This document shows positions 33,996 to 47,600 of a stretch of 64,000 bases of DNA, piece after piece; positions within the stretch are counted from its first letter, which is position 1; each line of letters opens with the position of its first letter. The stretch is from Cloeon dipterum (lineage: Eukaryota > Arthropoda > Insecta > Ephemeroptera > Baetidae). The translations under genes were made by a program, and so were the position numbers. The notes beneath the pieces were generated by a model. The model worked only from the letters and a program-made list of their open reading frames with translations. It made no database searches and was not told the DNA's origin. The DNA lies in NCBI RefSeq assembly GCF_949628265.1, contig NC_088787.1:30866501-30930500 (forward strand), read 5' to 3'.

Positions 33996-33997
<2 letters not shown>

Positions 33998-34049
33998 CTA
34001 ACTAAAAATAATATGTTTTTACTACGCGTGTATGGGCATGTGCAATTCA

Positions 34050-34740
34050 ATTCAATATATCTTTATTTCATTTGTCAGAATATGTACAATTGACTGTTGA
34101 AACTTGTCAGATTACAACACTTAAAATACAATAAATATACAATAGAAATCTTTTGACTACCATACACATTAAAATCACAATCATTTAAGCAAATATTTTT
34201 CACACTCACAACTGCTGGCACAAATACTCACTAATTGTAAGATCATAAAAATTGTACTGGCTAAGAATAGATTTCCCTGTTTTGGTAAAAATTGTAATAT
34301 CTTGGATTTGCTTGACGTGCACTGGGAGGAGATTAAAAATTCTTGAGACCGATACAATTACAATGGGATCTTGAGCAGACATAAACAGCGACACAGGCTT
34401 CACAAAAAGGTCTTTACTATTCATTACGGGCCTCGCCCTTGTACTGCGGAATTGCACGTCAGAAACATCTTTGTTTTTCAAAAACTTTTCTGGACATTTC
34501 TTCGCAAATTTAACACTCCAGGACATACAGGCAAATAACTGGGAGAATATCATACTTCTTGAATAGCGGCAGGATTCGTACACTTCTCCGTCCCGGTACT
34601 TTCTCTTGCCTACCATCGCACATAGGACACGCTTCTGAGCAGCAGCTACCTCGCGAAGGTACGGAGTTCCACCCCAGATTACGATGCTATAAAGAATGTG
34701 ACTTTGGACGTACACAAAGTACACCAGTACACATTTTGAA
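34050..34740 (-). pseudogene. LINE 3' fragment (RT C-terminal region)
   Basis: A 172-codon minus-strand frame (34206–34724) begins MYFVYVQSHILYSIVIWGGT and continues with LREVAAAQKRVLCAMVG. This pattern (Y-x-x-x-x-S-x-x-x-Y-x-I-x-x-W-G, then QKR) is typical of the region after the reverse transcriptase domain in CR1/Jockey-group non-LTR elements. The catalytic RT domain is absent, so the copy is 5'-truncated. The 3' end near 34050 carries AATAAAG and a TTGAATTGAATTG tail on the minus strand. Confidence 0.7.
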
Positions 34741-35280
34741 CGCTGGATTTTCGAAATTTTATGTATTATTTAGATTACGATTTCAGTTTTTTGAAAAATT
34801 TAAACCCGATTTATGTGAGTTTGACCTTTGACATGCGAAGTTGATCACCGCAGGCAAATATTTTGGATGCCAATTTTTTTTATCTGCCTAGGTCCAGGTT
34901 TGAAAAAATTGCATACTGTGATCACCTTCCTGGATGAGGGCAGTTTTTAAAACTTTGTACCATAAATTTAGGGTGTGACATGGGACTACTAGGACTACCC
35001 CTCATATTTCGTCCAAATCGACGGACTCATGCCAACAGGGTGTGCCAAAATTTCAATTAAATCCATTTTTCGCAAAATGTGACGAACAATGGTTTAAAAA
35101 TTAGGCCTTTGTGCCGCGAGTTGCGACCAAAGGAGGCGACTCAAACAGGTGCATCGAGAAGGAACAAAATTAAAATAAAAGCGAAAGACAAGCATGGGGG
35201 CCGCCCGCACACGGTGGCCGCGGCGAACGGTAAATGGTAGCGCGAGTCCGTGGGCTTCGCGCAGCAGGGTCACTCGGCCA
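34741..35280. other. Shc upstream region
   Basis: No gene is supported here. The composition changes from AT-rich to GC-rich near 35180, marking the start of the Shc promoter region. Confidence 0.35.
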
Positions 35281-35286
35281 GCGGCT

Positions 35287-35333
<47 letters not shown>

Positions 35334-35630
35334 TCGCGAGTCGGGGGGTGCGCCCACGCAGAGGAGCAGGCGCATGCGTCCCCGCGGCGTGCTGACTACT
35401 GCGGGTCGGCCGGGATCTGGCGCGCGGGCGGCCGCTGAGCAGGCCAAAGCGAGACTCGCTTGCCGCCGAGAGGATCCGCTCCGCTCCGCGCCGCGCACGC
35501 ACCTCCGTGCACTCAGAGCTGGAGCCCCGCCGAAGCCGACGCCGAAGCTGCCGCCGAATCGGCCGAAAGCTGCACAGCGAATGGAGGAGCCCCGGGGCGG
35601 AGGTGGGCCCCGCGAGCTGCGGCCCGAGAA
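35281..35630 (+). promoter_or_regulatory. Shc GC-rich promoter/5' UTR with (CT)n tract
   Basis: A CT-dinucleotide run at about 35288–35330 lies in a GC-rich stretch about 300 bp upstream of the Shc start codon. CT/GA tracts near promoters are bound by GAGA factor in flies, so this may be a promoter element. It could also be a neutral microsatellite. No TATA box is seen. Confidence 0.4.
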
Positions 35631-35634
35631 ATGA
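35581..35634 (+). other. uORF whose stop overlaps the Shc start codon
   Basis: An ATG at 35581 opens a 17-codon frame ([17 protein letters not shown]) that ends at TGA 35632–35634. This TGA overlaps the Shc ATG (35631–35633) in the tetranucleotide ATGA. If the 5' UTR includes this ATG, translation of Shc would need leaky scanning or reinitiation. Confidence 0.5.
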
Positions 35635-38600
35635 GCGCCGAGCTGGGCAAAATGCTCAAGTGCCTCACCCACCGCACATATCGCTCGCTGCAGGAGGACA
35701 ATTACACACCTGTTAATCATGCAATAAGTGAGTAGCCCCTCTACGGGGCCCCTCAGCCCCCTGCCCCAACTCTTCTCCGGCCACGCCGGCATTGATGACA
35801 CATCTTTTTTTTTTAAATTCTCGCGAGCATGAATTTCGGGTCATTCCGGGTTTTCCTGGAAAAACGATTCTTTCAGACGAATTCAAATGGGAACAATATA
35901 TTTTATTAATTCAATTTTTATCCACCAAAATAACCTTTTAAATTAAATTTTAACATCCTGTGTCTAAATGAGGTGCTTTTAAATTAACAGTTTGACAAAA
36001 TTTATAAAAAAATTGCTTTAAAATCTGTTTTTCTTACAGATCTTTCCAGCTTAAGATATTTTTTTTTAGTCAACACTGTCAACAGCAAATTTAAACAATC
36101 ACACATTTTGTAATGGTCTACACGGATCATTTTCATGACCAGAAATAAAATAGAATAAAATTTAGAGAACATTTGTTTGTATCTGAGCTTGTTTTGGCCT
36201 GCGAAAATTAAAAGAAAAAACAACGACTTGAAAAAAACCAGGAGCAGTTATTTGCCAGATTGGAGGTCGATTGGACGCGATTTTTCAGCGTTGAAATTTT
36301 TAGATGGCAGTCATATTTGCTTAAAGTGCTTGTTAATAGATGTTGAAATTCCAAATTTGAAGCTCGGGAATGGGGGCGTTCCCTATTTTTTCGGTATCTA
36401 AAAAATACCCGAAAAACTAATGCAGTTATAATAAATTCTAAACTGCAACTCTTGGCAGCGTTGAGGTATCACCTTGAAATTTTCACTGCCCAACCTAGTT
36501 TTTGATCCTGAACAACTTTTGCATTTGCAAAAAATCCCAGGTCAAAGGTCAAGGTCACCTTTTGCGACCTTTTTTTGAAAATTAAAAATAAGGGATGATG
36601 GCCCCCTACGATTTTTTGGGGTTCAGGGCTGAAATGTAGCCCGTGAAATTCTGCACAAGCACACCAAGTTTCATAGGTGCAATCACGATAGTTTTGCTGC
36701 AATTCGAATTTGAAGTTTGAAAACCTGCTCGAGGCCGCTTGACCGCGCATGCACTTTGAGCGGCGAGTTCGCCTCTCGTTCTTCAAGTTGATGTTTTTCG
36801 CTTTTCACTTGCTTAGAAACACCAGGAGGGCTTAGGAAAGACCAAGGAAGTTTCATATCGACCTTCAGGGTCTGTCCCTGACGTGACCCTGAGATAAAAA
36901 ATTAGAAAATTTCCAATTTCATCGAACTTGGTGTCTTTTTATAGGTTTTCACCACTGTACAGCTCAAATATACAACCAAAACTGCCGAATAACAATCTTG
37001 AAACCTGTTCTTGAAATAATTGCGGTAGCAATTAACCCAGACGTGATGTGAGAAATGGTCAAAATTTTGAAATCTTAAATTTATGAAAATATTCTTCTAT
37101 TTAGCACAAATGAAGTTCATAATATGTGTTGATAAAAAAGGTCTTATGCTTACTAAAGCAAGTGAAATGCGAAAAACATCAACTTGAAGAACGAGAGGCG
37201 AACTCGCCGCTCAAAGTGCATGCGCGGTCAAGCGGCCTCGAGCAGGTTTTCAAACTTCAAATTCGAATTGCAGCAAAACTATCGTGATTGCACCTATGAA
37301 ACTTGGTGTGCTTGTGCAGAATTTCACGGGATACATTTCAGCCCTGAACCCCAAAAAATCGTAGGGGGCCATCATCCCTTAATTTTTAATTTTCAAAAAA
37401 AGGTCGCAAAAGGTGACCTTGACCTTTGACCTGGGATTTTTTGCAAATGCAAAAGTTGTTCAGGATCAAAAACTAGGTTGGGCAGTGAAAATTTCAAGGT
37501 GATACCTCAACGCTGCCAAGAGTTGCAGTTTAGAATTTATTATAACTGCATTAGTTTTTCGGGTATTTTTGAGATACCGAAAAAATAGGGAACGCCCCCA
37601 TTCCCGAGCTTCAAATTTGGAATTTCACCATCTATTAACAAGCACTTTAAGGAAATATGACTGCCATCTAAAAATTTCAACGCTGAAAAATCGCGTCCAA
37701 TCGACCTCCAATCTGGCAAATAACTGCTCCCAGACGTTTGTCTTTTGGAAAAATCCGGTCTGAAATTTTTAATAAAACCTTAATTTTTTGAAAACAAAAT
37801 TTTGAATAGAATTAATGGGGGTGGCTGGTGAGTGGTGAGTGTCCGCTCTCCGCGGCCCCTCGGCGTGCACGCATGGTGGAATCTCCCGGCCGCGTCGGGC
37901 CCCGCGCGGCCCTTCTCGAGCAGACGGCGAGACGCTTTATCGATTCTAGGGCCTCGATCGGGCCTGCTTGCCCGGTGTCCGTCTGCGCGATATAAACAGA
38001 GCAGTGGCCTCGCCGGCCTGCTTTCTTTCAAAGGTGTCCGGCCGGCCACGTGCGTTGCAAAAGTCAGCGCTTTTCGCCAAATGCGCGCTGCCAATCTGCT
38101 GTCAGCTGAAAATAAGCGCGCCTGAATAATTAATCGTCGTCCGATGAACCGACTGACGCAGCGCTGCGGCCCTGCTCCGCTCGCACCAAAATCGCTTGAT
38201 CAAGACACGCACACCAATTCGTTTTTCTTCTCTTTCTAAACTTGCAAGTATCCGAAACTTTTTACGGCTGGAAATTTTATTTCGGGTTTGACACGAAAAG
38301 ACTGAGAAAATTTTAAAAACGAAAAATCGACTTGATTGCTGAATTCGGAGAGCTGATGAAATTTGCAAGTTTAACGTATTCTGGAAAAAATGTCCTAGTT
38401 TGTTTTTAAAATTGACTCGTAAGATTTTGAAATATATAAAATAAAACTTGATTTTATGAAAACCACCTTACAAAAAATAAACTCTCTTAAAAAAGCAGTC
38501 ACATTTCGGCATTTGATTTTCCCAGAGTACTTTTCTATTAGAAATTTTAGGAAAAATCACATTCAACTTTAAAAAAAGTATAAAAAAACGTATCAATCAT

Positions 38601-41600
38601 CCAATTCGTTTCGTTGAGTAGATTCTAAATATGAATCAAGTTTTATTAAAAGCCAACCGCTTTGCAAGAAATTATAGCAGTTGTTTGAAGTTTGTTAAAA
38701 ATTTTGCCTACGGATGCGTGGATATAGCGAACCTTAACTAACTAAATTGAAAATTGCTACCCTGTTATCAAACACTGTCGGCGAATAATAATAATATCTT
38801 TATTGGCTTTTGGCGAGGTCATACATTTGATATGGTTACATTTCTTAATATTCGCCCCCCCCCCCCCAATTGCAATGCACACACACAAAAATACAAACAA
38901 AAATAAATTTTCAACAAATGCCAAGTCTTGGCTAGGACAAAAAATTTCATACATCCGAACTCTACCTGAATTTTACTGCTACAAGCTCACTCGGATAACA
39001 TAAAATTTTATCTACTTTTCATATATCTGAATGTCCCGAAAAGGAAATTGAAATAATATAAAAAATTTTGACCTGGATATTCTGGTGATTTTTCATGGCT
39101 TTCGGCAAAATTTTTACAAAATAAACCAGTCATTTCTTTCTACTTTTTTACTGAATAAAAGCAGACGCTGGCGCAAATATAGGTTTTAGTGCAAATCTGC
39201 AAATTAACTTTTTATGCAGTTTAAATATTTTTAAATTCTATTAATTAATAGTTTATTTCTCTGATATGTCATTTACACATATACAAAAAGAGTAAAAAGG
39301 CACATGTACAAAGTGATCAGGTTCACTGAAACGTCGGCTATCAAAGAATCGTCGAGTCGTACACAGCCTAAGCTAAAAAACACTCACAAACACGTTAAAA
39401 CTCCCGCCACAAAAAATCTTTTAGCTCCGATGGGAAATGTGAAAATTGCCGGTCTTGAAGTGGCTGAGGCAAACTATTCCATAGCCTAGCGATCCTGAAT
39501 GAAAAGGCTCGCTGGCCGAAAAGAGTTCTCACCGGAGGTGGCAGCAGACGCCCGTCACCCTCCTGCACAGGACCAGCCATCAAACGCGCGCCCGCATAGA
39601 AATCTGTCACGCCACTGGTACACTTCTTGTAGAACATCAAGTCGTTGAACTGGAATCTCGACTGGCATGATTTTCTGGTGTGGGGAGATGTTTCCCGTGA
39701 ATGAACCTTAGCGCTTTGTTCTGTACCCTGATGAGCTTCTGCATGTTGGTCTGGGTGGCTGGGTGCCATGCCGGAGAGCCGTAGAACAAAAGGGGCTTCA
39801 CCAGGGTGAGATATGCAACCCGCTTGACACGAGGGGTGCAGGCGTTAAGGTTGCGGGAAACGAAGGCGAGTCTTTGTGCAGCTTTGTTCTTCTGGACGTC
39901 CGTGTGGTAATTCCATCTCAAGTCGCTCGAAAAATGTAGGCCGAGGAGCCGTTCTGTCTGCACGTAGTCGAGGGTTGCCCCGCCGACCACGTAATCCACG
40001 AATAAAGGGGTGCGGGCGTGGGTGACGTCCATCACCTTACACTTCTGTCCGTTTAATTCCATCCCGTTATTTGCGCACCACACATCTACATTTACCAGGT
40101 CTTCTTGAAGGTCGTTAATATCCTGCTTACAACCAATTTTCTTGTACAGCAAGCAGTCATCTGCATACTGAATTAGTGTAGTCTTCATGAGGTCTCGTAG
40201 ATCAGCCACGAATAGATTAAACAGCAGTGGGCCGAGCACGCTTCCTTGAATGACGCCGGAACGCACCTCACTTGGCTCCGAACGGGCCCCACTGTATTTC
40301 ACACACTGTGAGCGGCCAGTTAGAAAACTCTCAAACCAGCGCAGCAGTGGGCCCTTGACGCCGAGCTTGGAAAGCAGCCGCTGGTGAGGGACTTTGTCAA
40401 AAGCCTTCGACCAGTCGAGAAACACGGCGTGCACGTGTGCTCCACTTTTCGAGTCCAACGCCGCCGCCCAGTCGTCGATAGTGCGCAGCAGATGGGTTAC
40501 ACAGGAGCGGCCAGCAGTGAAACCATGCTGTGAAATCGGGATGACGCTCTCACGGGCTAAAAATTCACCCGTTTTATCTCTCACGATCCTCTCTAGACCT
40601 TGCCCACGAGTGACGTCACACTTATTGGTCTGTAGTTGTAGTTACTTGTCTGACTTTTGTCACCATGAAACAAAATGTGACGAATTGTCGGCATGAAACA
40701 AAATCGACGCCGATGGCTAAAGTAGAGCAATTGAGTGGCCGGTGTGGTGGCGGGACGGGGGCGATGGGAGGCCCGATTTCTTGGCCTGACGCGGCACGTC
40801 CGGCTCGTTAATCGCTTGCTGCTGGCGGAAGACACGCAGGCCGAACGGAACGCAATGCAACGGAAGAGCCGCCGCCGACGGATGAATGGAGCGGCGGCTC
40901 AATGGCCCAGGGAGGGAAGGGGTGCGGGGCGACCTTGACCCGCGCGCGGCCGCCGGGTCAGGTTACGAGCGGGCGAGAGCTGGAGCTGCGTGGCGGGAGA
41001 GTGCGCGTCTGCTCGCAGTCGTCGCCGCCGCCGCCGCCACCGAATCGATCCGCGCCGCGCGCCCCTGTGACGCGAGAGGGGATGCACCGGGGCCGCCACT
41101 GCCGCCGCCGCTGGTGAAAGGGCCCATTCATGCCGCGCGCCACCGGGTGCAACACCCCCGCGACAAGCACCCCTTTTTGACACTCGGCTGCACACACTGC
41201 ACCGACTGACGACGACGACGACGGGCATTAATCACGCCTTTTGAACGGTGTGCTTCTCTCCCGACCACCCCCTAAATACCCACCACCCCCAGAAGATAGG
41301 CCAGTTTTGTAGCTTCCGCGCGTATACCGTGCCGCAGAGAGCGAAATGTAGATTTAAGCCTTTCCTTTTTCTTTGCTACCTGTCTGGAAGTAATTCAACT
41401 CTGCGCGAGGAAAACTCGGGCCTCGATCCGTCAATAAATTCCAAACTTTTTCTATCGTTTGAATCAGGACACATTTTTTATTGATTTGAAACATTAATAA
41501 TTATGTAAGAATATTGAGTTTTCATTTATTTATTTATTTTTAATTTTATTAATTCACCAGATGTATAAGCCTTTAATGTTCGAAGCCGCCAACAGATGGT

Positions 41601-44600
41601 GCCACCGTATACTTTCGATTTTAATGAACTTCCGCAGTGATTTCAAACTCAATCCTACAGCTGTGCATTCTGCTACTAGAATTATTTCTTGATACGTGCT
41701 GAAAAAAATCAGTCCAGACATTCGCCGTAAAAACGTTGGAAAAATCTATTATTTTATTTTTTTAAATTGTGGTTTTCATGATTCTACGGCTTAACCGATT
41801 TTGGTTTTCAGCACGTCAAATGAATAAACAATATTAGGTAAAAAATGCACAGTGGTAGGATTGTGTCGGAAATTACAGCGCAAGCAGTGCCTTATAATCG
41901 AAATTATACGATGACGCTGTCTGTTGACGGCTTTGAACACATAATTTAATTGAATTTCTTGATTTTTTTTACACAGCGGTACAAAAATCGAAGCTCCTCC
42001 ATTTCTGGCAGCGCATCTACAAATGAGTCTCATACAACAAAATTTCAATAACAATAAATAGAAGAAACATAGTGTAAACATTTTGTGATGTTTGTGTCGC
42101 AAGCGAGTGTGAATGTTTCCTACATTGGTGCCCTGTAATCGTGAAATTCATCACGAGTATAAAATTTGTTAGCATACACAAAAATCTTTAACTGCTTCTC
42201 GAATTCGTCTAACTGCGGCACACCCCGAATCTGCGCTGATTGTATGGGAGATGATTTCATCAGGGTTTCAGCTGATAATGTCAGGAAAAGTCAAATTTTA
42301 CGATTTTACCGAACTTTGCAACACGTACTTCTTTTTATATTTTCTGGAGAACAACGGCCCCATTTTAAAATTTCCCTCTTCCGGTGGTCTTGTGGTTAAA
42401 AACAAGAAGTGTCATTATTAATTTTAAACCACCGTTTTTTAATGATAGTTGGGATTTTAGAAAAAAATTTCTGCTTTTAACTATGGACACCTAAAAGGAA
42501 AAAACACGAAAAAAATTCAGCGAACCCTTTAATAATTTTTTAAAGTCGTCTCTTTAGAAAAATTTACTTGCTCACTATCCAGCCATTTAACTGTATATGG
42601 AATTCAGCATCTATCTATCTTATATGAATATGACGGATTGTTTCACCTCGCTAAACTACCTACTCATTTTAGAGCATCGATTCACTTCAGTCTCACGTTT
42701 AAAGCAACATCAGATCTATTGCTTTGTAACGGTGTGAATAAAATGTACATTATAGTCTCACATCGCTTCAGTACGTCCATTTTCAAATCTAGCTGGCTAA
42801 TATATCCTACAATTTTGAATAATCGTGCGACGCCCATTTTGATCTATTACATATATAAGAGTGTCTTGACCTTTTGACATTCTCTTTGAACGCAATACCT
42901 CGTCTAAATGCATAAAAATTGCTAAAAAAAATCGTGACTCTCGGCTTTTTTTATTAAATTATAACCGCATTTGTTAGTATCATGTTTATTTTCAGCCTGG
43001 TTCACACAGTGTAAAGCATATTTCGTAAAAATCCGTCCACCGAAATTTTGGAACGAATTTTTCGAGATAATTTTCGCTGTTTTCAAAATTAATTTAATAT
43101 TAATAATTTTTCACTAATGAAAATACAGTAGAAATTGAATGTATTTCCATAAATTTTTAACTCTGGCTCAATTTACTGAATTTAAACAACAGCAATCATG
43201 GACCCCTTTTGATAAAACTCAAAATTTAATTTTAACAAAGAGATTTCTATTCAAATTTATTCAACTGGAATATTGTTAGTGATAGTGAAACCACCAAAAA
43301 TATTAAAATGATCTTGAAATTAAACAAAAAACGAATTTTTAAAAGCAAAGCATTTCATTGTTCAGAAGTGTAAACTGCTCCTGTTCTTTGTATTGACCAT
43401 GCTATAAAGTAAATAAAACGAATTGAATTCGCCTGATATCTCATACCGAAAATGATAAAAAAGGGAATTGACGCATTCCACATGCAGCCCTCAAAACGAA
43501 TCCAACCGAGGTGTTGCTGGTGAGCCTGCTGGCTGTCTCACAATTAGGTGTTGTCGGCACTTGGCAGCAGAGAGCAAATCATTTGGTTGCGAGCGAGCGC
43601 GGGTGGAGCTGAAGAAAGTAATTTTCTAAATTTGCGCGGGCGGTCGCGGGAAGAGCAGGAAGGAAGGGCGAAAGAGTTAGCACGACGACGCAATTTGCAG
43701 GCGCTGCGCCACCGGAAAAGTTTGCTTATTTCCAGCCAGCGACGGGCTTGTTTGTTATTTCGCGGCGGCGCGCGCGGGTCCACTTCTTTTAATTAACTCG
43801 CCGCCGAATCGCACGCGGCTGACCCTCTCGGCAAACGCAATCGCAAGACCCAACTGGCCGTGGCCGCGCTCTAAACACGCAGTTCGCATAAAAGAAATGC
43901 TCCTGCAACCTCGGATTTATTCATTCCTCCGTCTTAAGGGGTCTAGCGAATTTATAAACTCTCACCGTTCACAGTCAACTTACCAATTGTAAACATTGGT
44001 TTTAACCGCGTTGATCGAACCAAATTTGCATCCGCAGTTTAAGCAGTGCACCATGAGTTTCTTTTGATTTGATGATGGGCACGGTTTACATTTTTTAAAA
44101 TCAATTTAGAATTGAGAAATCAAGTTCTTGCACAGTTAAAATTTGCTAAAAATACTATTTCAATTAATTTTAATAATATTTTTTCCCAAATCTATTCTAT
44201 CATACATTTTTTTATACGGGTCATTTTTATGACTCCTAATTAATATGAAAATTAAATTAATTACGAGCTATCAACCTGCACTTTTCAGGAAATTTGTCAT
44301 GAATTTTAGAAATAAATACTTGTAAGAAATGCATCGTCTGGAAAAATCGGACATTTCTTTTTTTCGTAAAAATTGCCTTAATGTTTTCCTCTTTGCCTCG
44401 CTACTCTTCGGCTGTAGTATTTCTAAAAATACTATTATTCAAACCCGAAAAATGTGGTTGAGTTTAAAATTTCTTTAGTGGCTAATTTTTTGGTTCTTTG
44501 CGGTGGTGCCGCGATTGTGGGCGCAATCGCGTTTAGAGGTGCTCGCATCTCCGTGCCATTATACGTAGAAGATTGAGGCATTGATTGGCTCCGTCGGGGG

Positions 44601-47600
44601 TGAAAATTGCGTCACACGCACCCCGCGAGTAATCGAGTTTTCCATCTCTGTGTGGCGCGAGGCGGCCGAAACCACCCTCGCTGCCAAGTAATGATGCCAG
44701 GCAGGGCGGCAGACGACGCGACCCTTGCCCTTTCCGCCCGCCAGACGCGTCAGCCGATAAATAACAACAAAGCAATCGCGACTCGCGGATCAGTCAACTC
44801 GTTGCGTCTCTATTAACATTATTATATCTTTACAAGCGCTGTAGCGCTTCGCGTGGGGGTGGGGGGCAACTACCACCCCCCCCCAAATCCCGAGCGGGGG
44901 CGCTCCGGGGCGCCTGCGACCGCCGGGCGGGGGCCGACGGCGCCTTCGGCGCCGGAAGCTCCGAGATTGCATGCTCGCTGAGAGATTTCAGGGCGGTCAC
45001 CCTGAGAAAGATCGGCGGGGGTGGTTGGGGGGTGCGCGTGCCGGCGAGACGCCTCCGGGGAGGGTTCGCACGCGAAAATCGCTCCGCCGGTCCGTTGGTC
45101 GCGCGGCGAAGACCGTGGCGGTCAATTCGAGGATTTCAGGTTGGGGACGTTTTCGGGGGTTAATTCGGGGGCGGGGGCCAACTCGGAGGCGCCCCCGATC
45201 GGGGTGGCGGGCGGCGACCGCCGTGCGGGGGCGCGCCGGGGCCTGCGGCGCCGGAAGCACCGAGAATGGGTGCACGCTGAGAGATTTCGGGGCGGCCACC
45301 CTGAGAAAGGTCGGTGGGGGTTGTTAGGAGGTGTGCGTGCCGGCTAGATTCCTCCGGGGAGGGGTTGCGCGCGAAAATCGCTCCGCCGGTCCGTTGGTCG
45401 GGCGGCGGAGACCGTGGCGGTCGATTCGAGGATTTCAGGTCGGGGGACCCTGAGAAAGGTCGGCCGGTCGCGGCGGGTTGAAGATCTCGGCGGGCTCTTT
45501 CGAATGAGGGGTCGTCGTCGACGCTGCGATGGATACTCGAATTTTGGCAGAAAAATGATTTTGAAAGTGTCTTGTGCGGCGGGCGAATGCGATTCGCACT
45601 TTTACGTCGTCTAAATGCGCCAAAGGAAGTGAAATGAGTCGCTGCGGCCGGCTGAATCGCGCAGTGAAAGTGCTCAGGGTGGGCAACCTGGGGAAGGTTG
45701 GTGGTCCGAAGTGCGGCTAGTTAACGAAATGCAGCGTCAAACTTGGTGGAAAACGCCGAAAACGCGGTTAAATTCGGCCTGCGGAAGGGTCTCAGGTCGG
45801 GGGACCCTGGGGAAGATCGTTTGACCGTGCCAGGTTGAAGCGCTCGGCGGGCGCTTTCGAATGAGGGGTCGCGGTTGACCCTGCGGCGAAAACTCGAATT
45901 TTGGCAAAAATAAATCCGTGCGGCACGGTGCCGCGCCGCACCACGCTGCCGCCGTGCACACGTTTTGCACACCCAAAACCGAAAATCGCCTATAAATCGA
46001 ATTTTGGAAGAGCTACGATGGTAAAAATTTGGATTCAGACCCCCGCGCACTCAGCCTTGGGTGTGCGATGGTCAAATTCGAGATTAAACGCGCGGCGGCT
46101 CCGCGGCGTCGATGCGCGTTTTTTCAGCCTGTTCATTTCCGTGCTGGGCAAATCGCGGATTTTCGATGCGCCGCCGTGATTCGCCTATGGGCCGGATTTC
46201 CGCCAAATTCGGTTTGCGGGGACTGTTGGCCGGGCGGAAGAGCGTGGCACAGCAATCGCGGCCCAAAAGAATTTTTTTCTGCCCGAAATCCGAATTCCAA
46301 ATTCCCATGTTAACCTTAGGGGAGGCGAAAAACCCTTCCGCGCCGCGCGCCAAAGACTACTCGTCCCAGGTTTTTCAACCGATCAGGTCGAATTTGGTCT
46401 TAAAATGTTCGGGGATAAATTTCGCATCGAAAAATCTTTTCCGCACACCGTCGGCCTCCCCCAGTCGTCGCCTGCACGAATCTCGAGTTTGGGGGCCCTG
46501 GGGCCCATAGGGACCCCGCGGGGGGCCTCGAGTACCGAAAAATGGCGTTTTCCAACTTTGAAGGGTCACCGGTGACCCTGAGGAGGTCACCCAGATTTCA
46601 TACTCGGTGTGCCTTAGTTTTTTTGGCAAACCTAAAGATTGGCTATCTTGGAATTTCGATCCCAGACAAAGTGGGCACCCGTGTTAATCTTATGGGAGCT
46701 TCGACTTTTGCCTGTTTTTTACCCTTTCGGCGCTTCCACCTTCCGCGCGGTTCGAGCAGGATGCCAAACCCGCACATGAAAATGAAGCTAATCGCGCCCC
46801 CCGATCCCCGCCCCTTGCGTGCCCAAAAGTGTGTTCCGATCGGGTATTTCGGGTATTATACAGTAGGGCGATTGCCCGCATCTAGACATCCACATTTTGA
46901 TCAGCGCCTGGCTCCGAGCCGTCCATACAGACGTCGGCGGCTGGCTGGCAAAATTTGGTTGGCTGGGCTGGTTGCATGCTTGCAGCCGGCTTAAAGACTT
47001 CATTACTCAAAAGTCGCAGCTCACAACTTGTTGTTAGAAGGTTCCCAACCTCCACCTCTTGGGATTCTCCTCAACCACAAGTCAGCCATTTTTTTCCAAT
47101 AGGAAAATACTAGTGTAGCGATTTAAGCGGAAAAAACGTTAGTCTGCTTCAGGCCGCGCTCTTTTGACTATCTTTGCGATGCTGTGAGTTTGAATTAGAA
47201 AAGTTTGAAATTTAATTTGATAGGTAACATACATCTGCGCATTTTATAATTCTACTTCTCGTCTAGTCATGGATCTGGTTTTGGGCATGGTGGAGAGCGG
47301 GTGTTTTTCGTGGTCCGAACTAAACCAAATCCTGAGCAATAAGGAGAGTGCACCGCGAGGTTTAGCTTTGCGTTCACCTCATTTCTTCCCCTCATTGAAG
47401 AGTTTTACTTAGAAGCGAGAATATTTATTTAATGTTATAGGATAGGAAACATGAACTATACAAGAGGATATTTGGCGATAAATTCGTCTTCAAACATGAA
47501 TGCCATTTCGTGACTAAATAGATATTCATTTCATAATTCCTTTCGATTACTGAAAAGTTGGAAAACGAGAGTATTTTTTTTACAAAAATTGAAGTAAATT

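Noticed and set aside
35094..35801. 235-codon minus-strand frame over Shc exon 1
   Set aside because: It includes the complement of the CT microsatellite (Arg-Glu repeats) and GC-rich promoter. The plus-strand exon splices in phase to exon 2.
36469..37429. Identical peptides encoded on opposite strands at 36469–36786 and 37184–37429
   Set aside because: They arise from the inverted-repeat arms of one foldback element, not from a gene pair.
40886..41209. 107-codon frame in the CpG-rich island of Shc intron 1
   Set aside because: All frames are open because of composition. There is no domain, and no donor was found that joins Shc exon 2 in phase with confidence.
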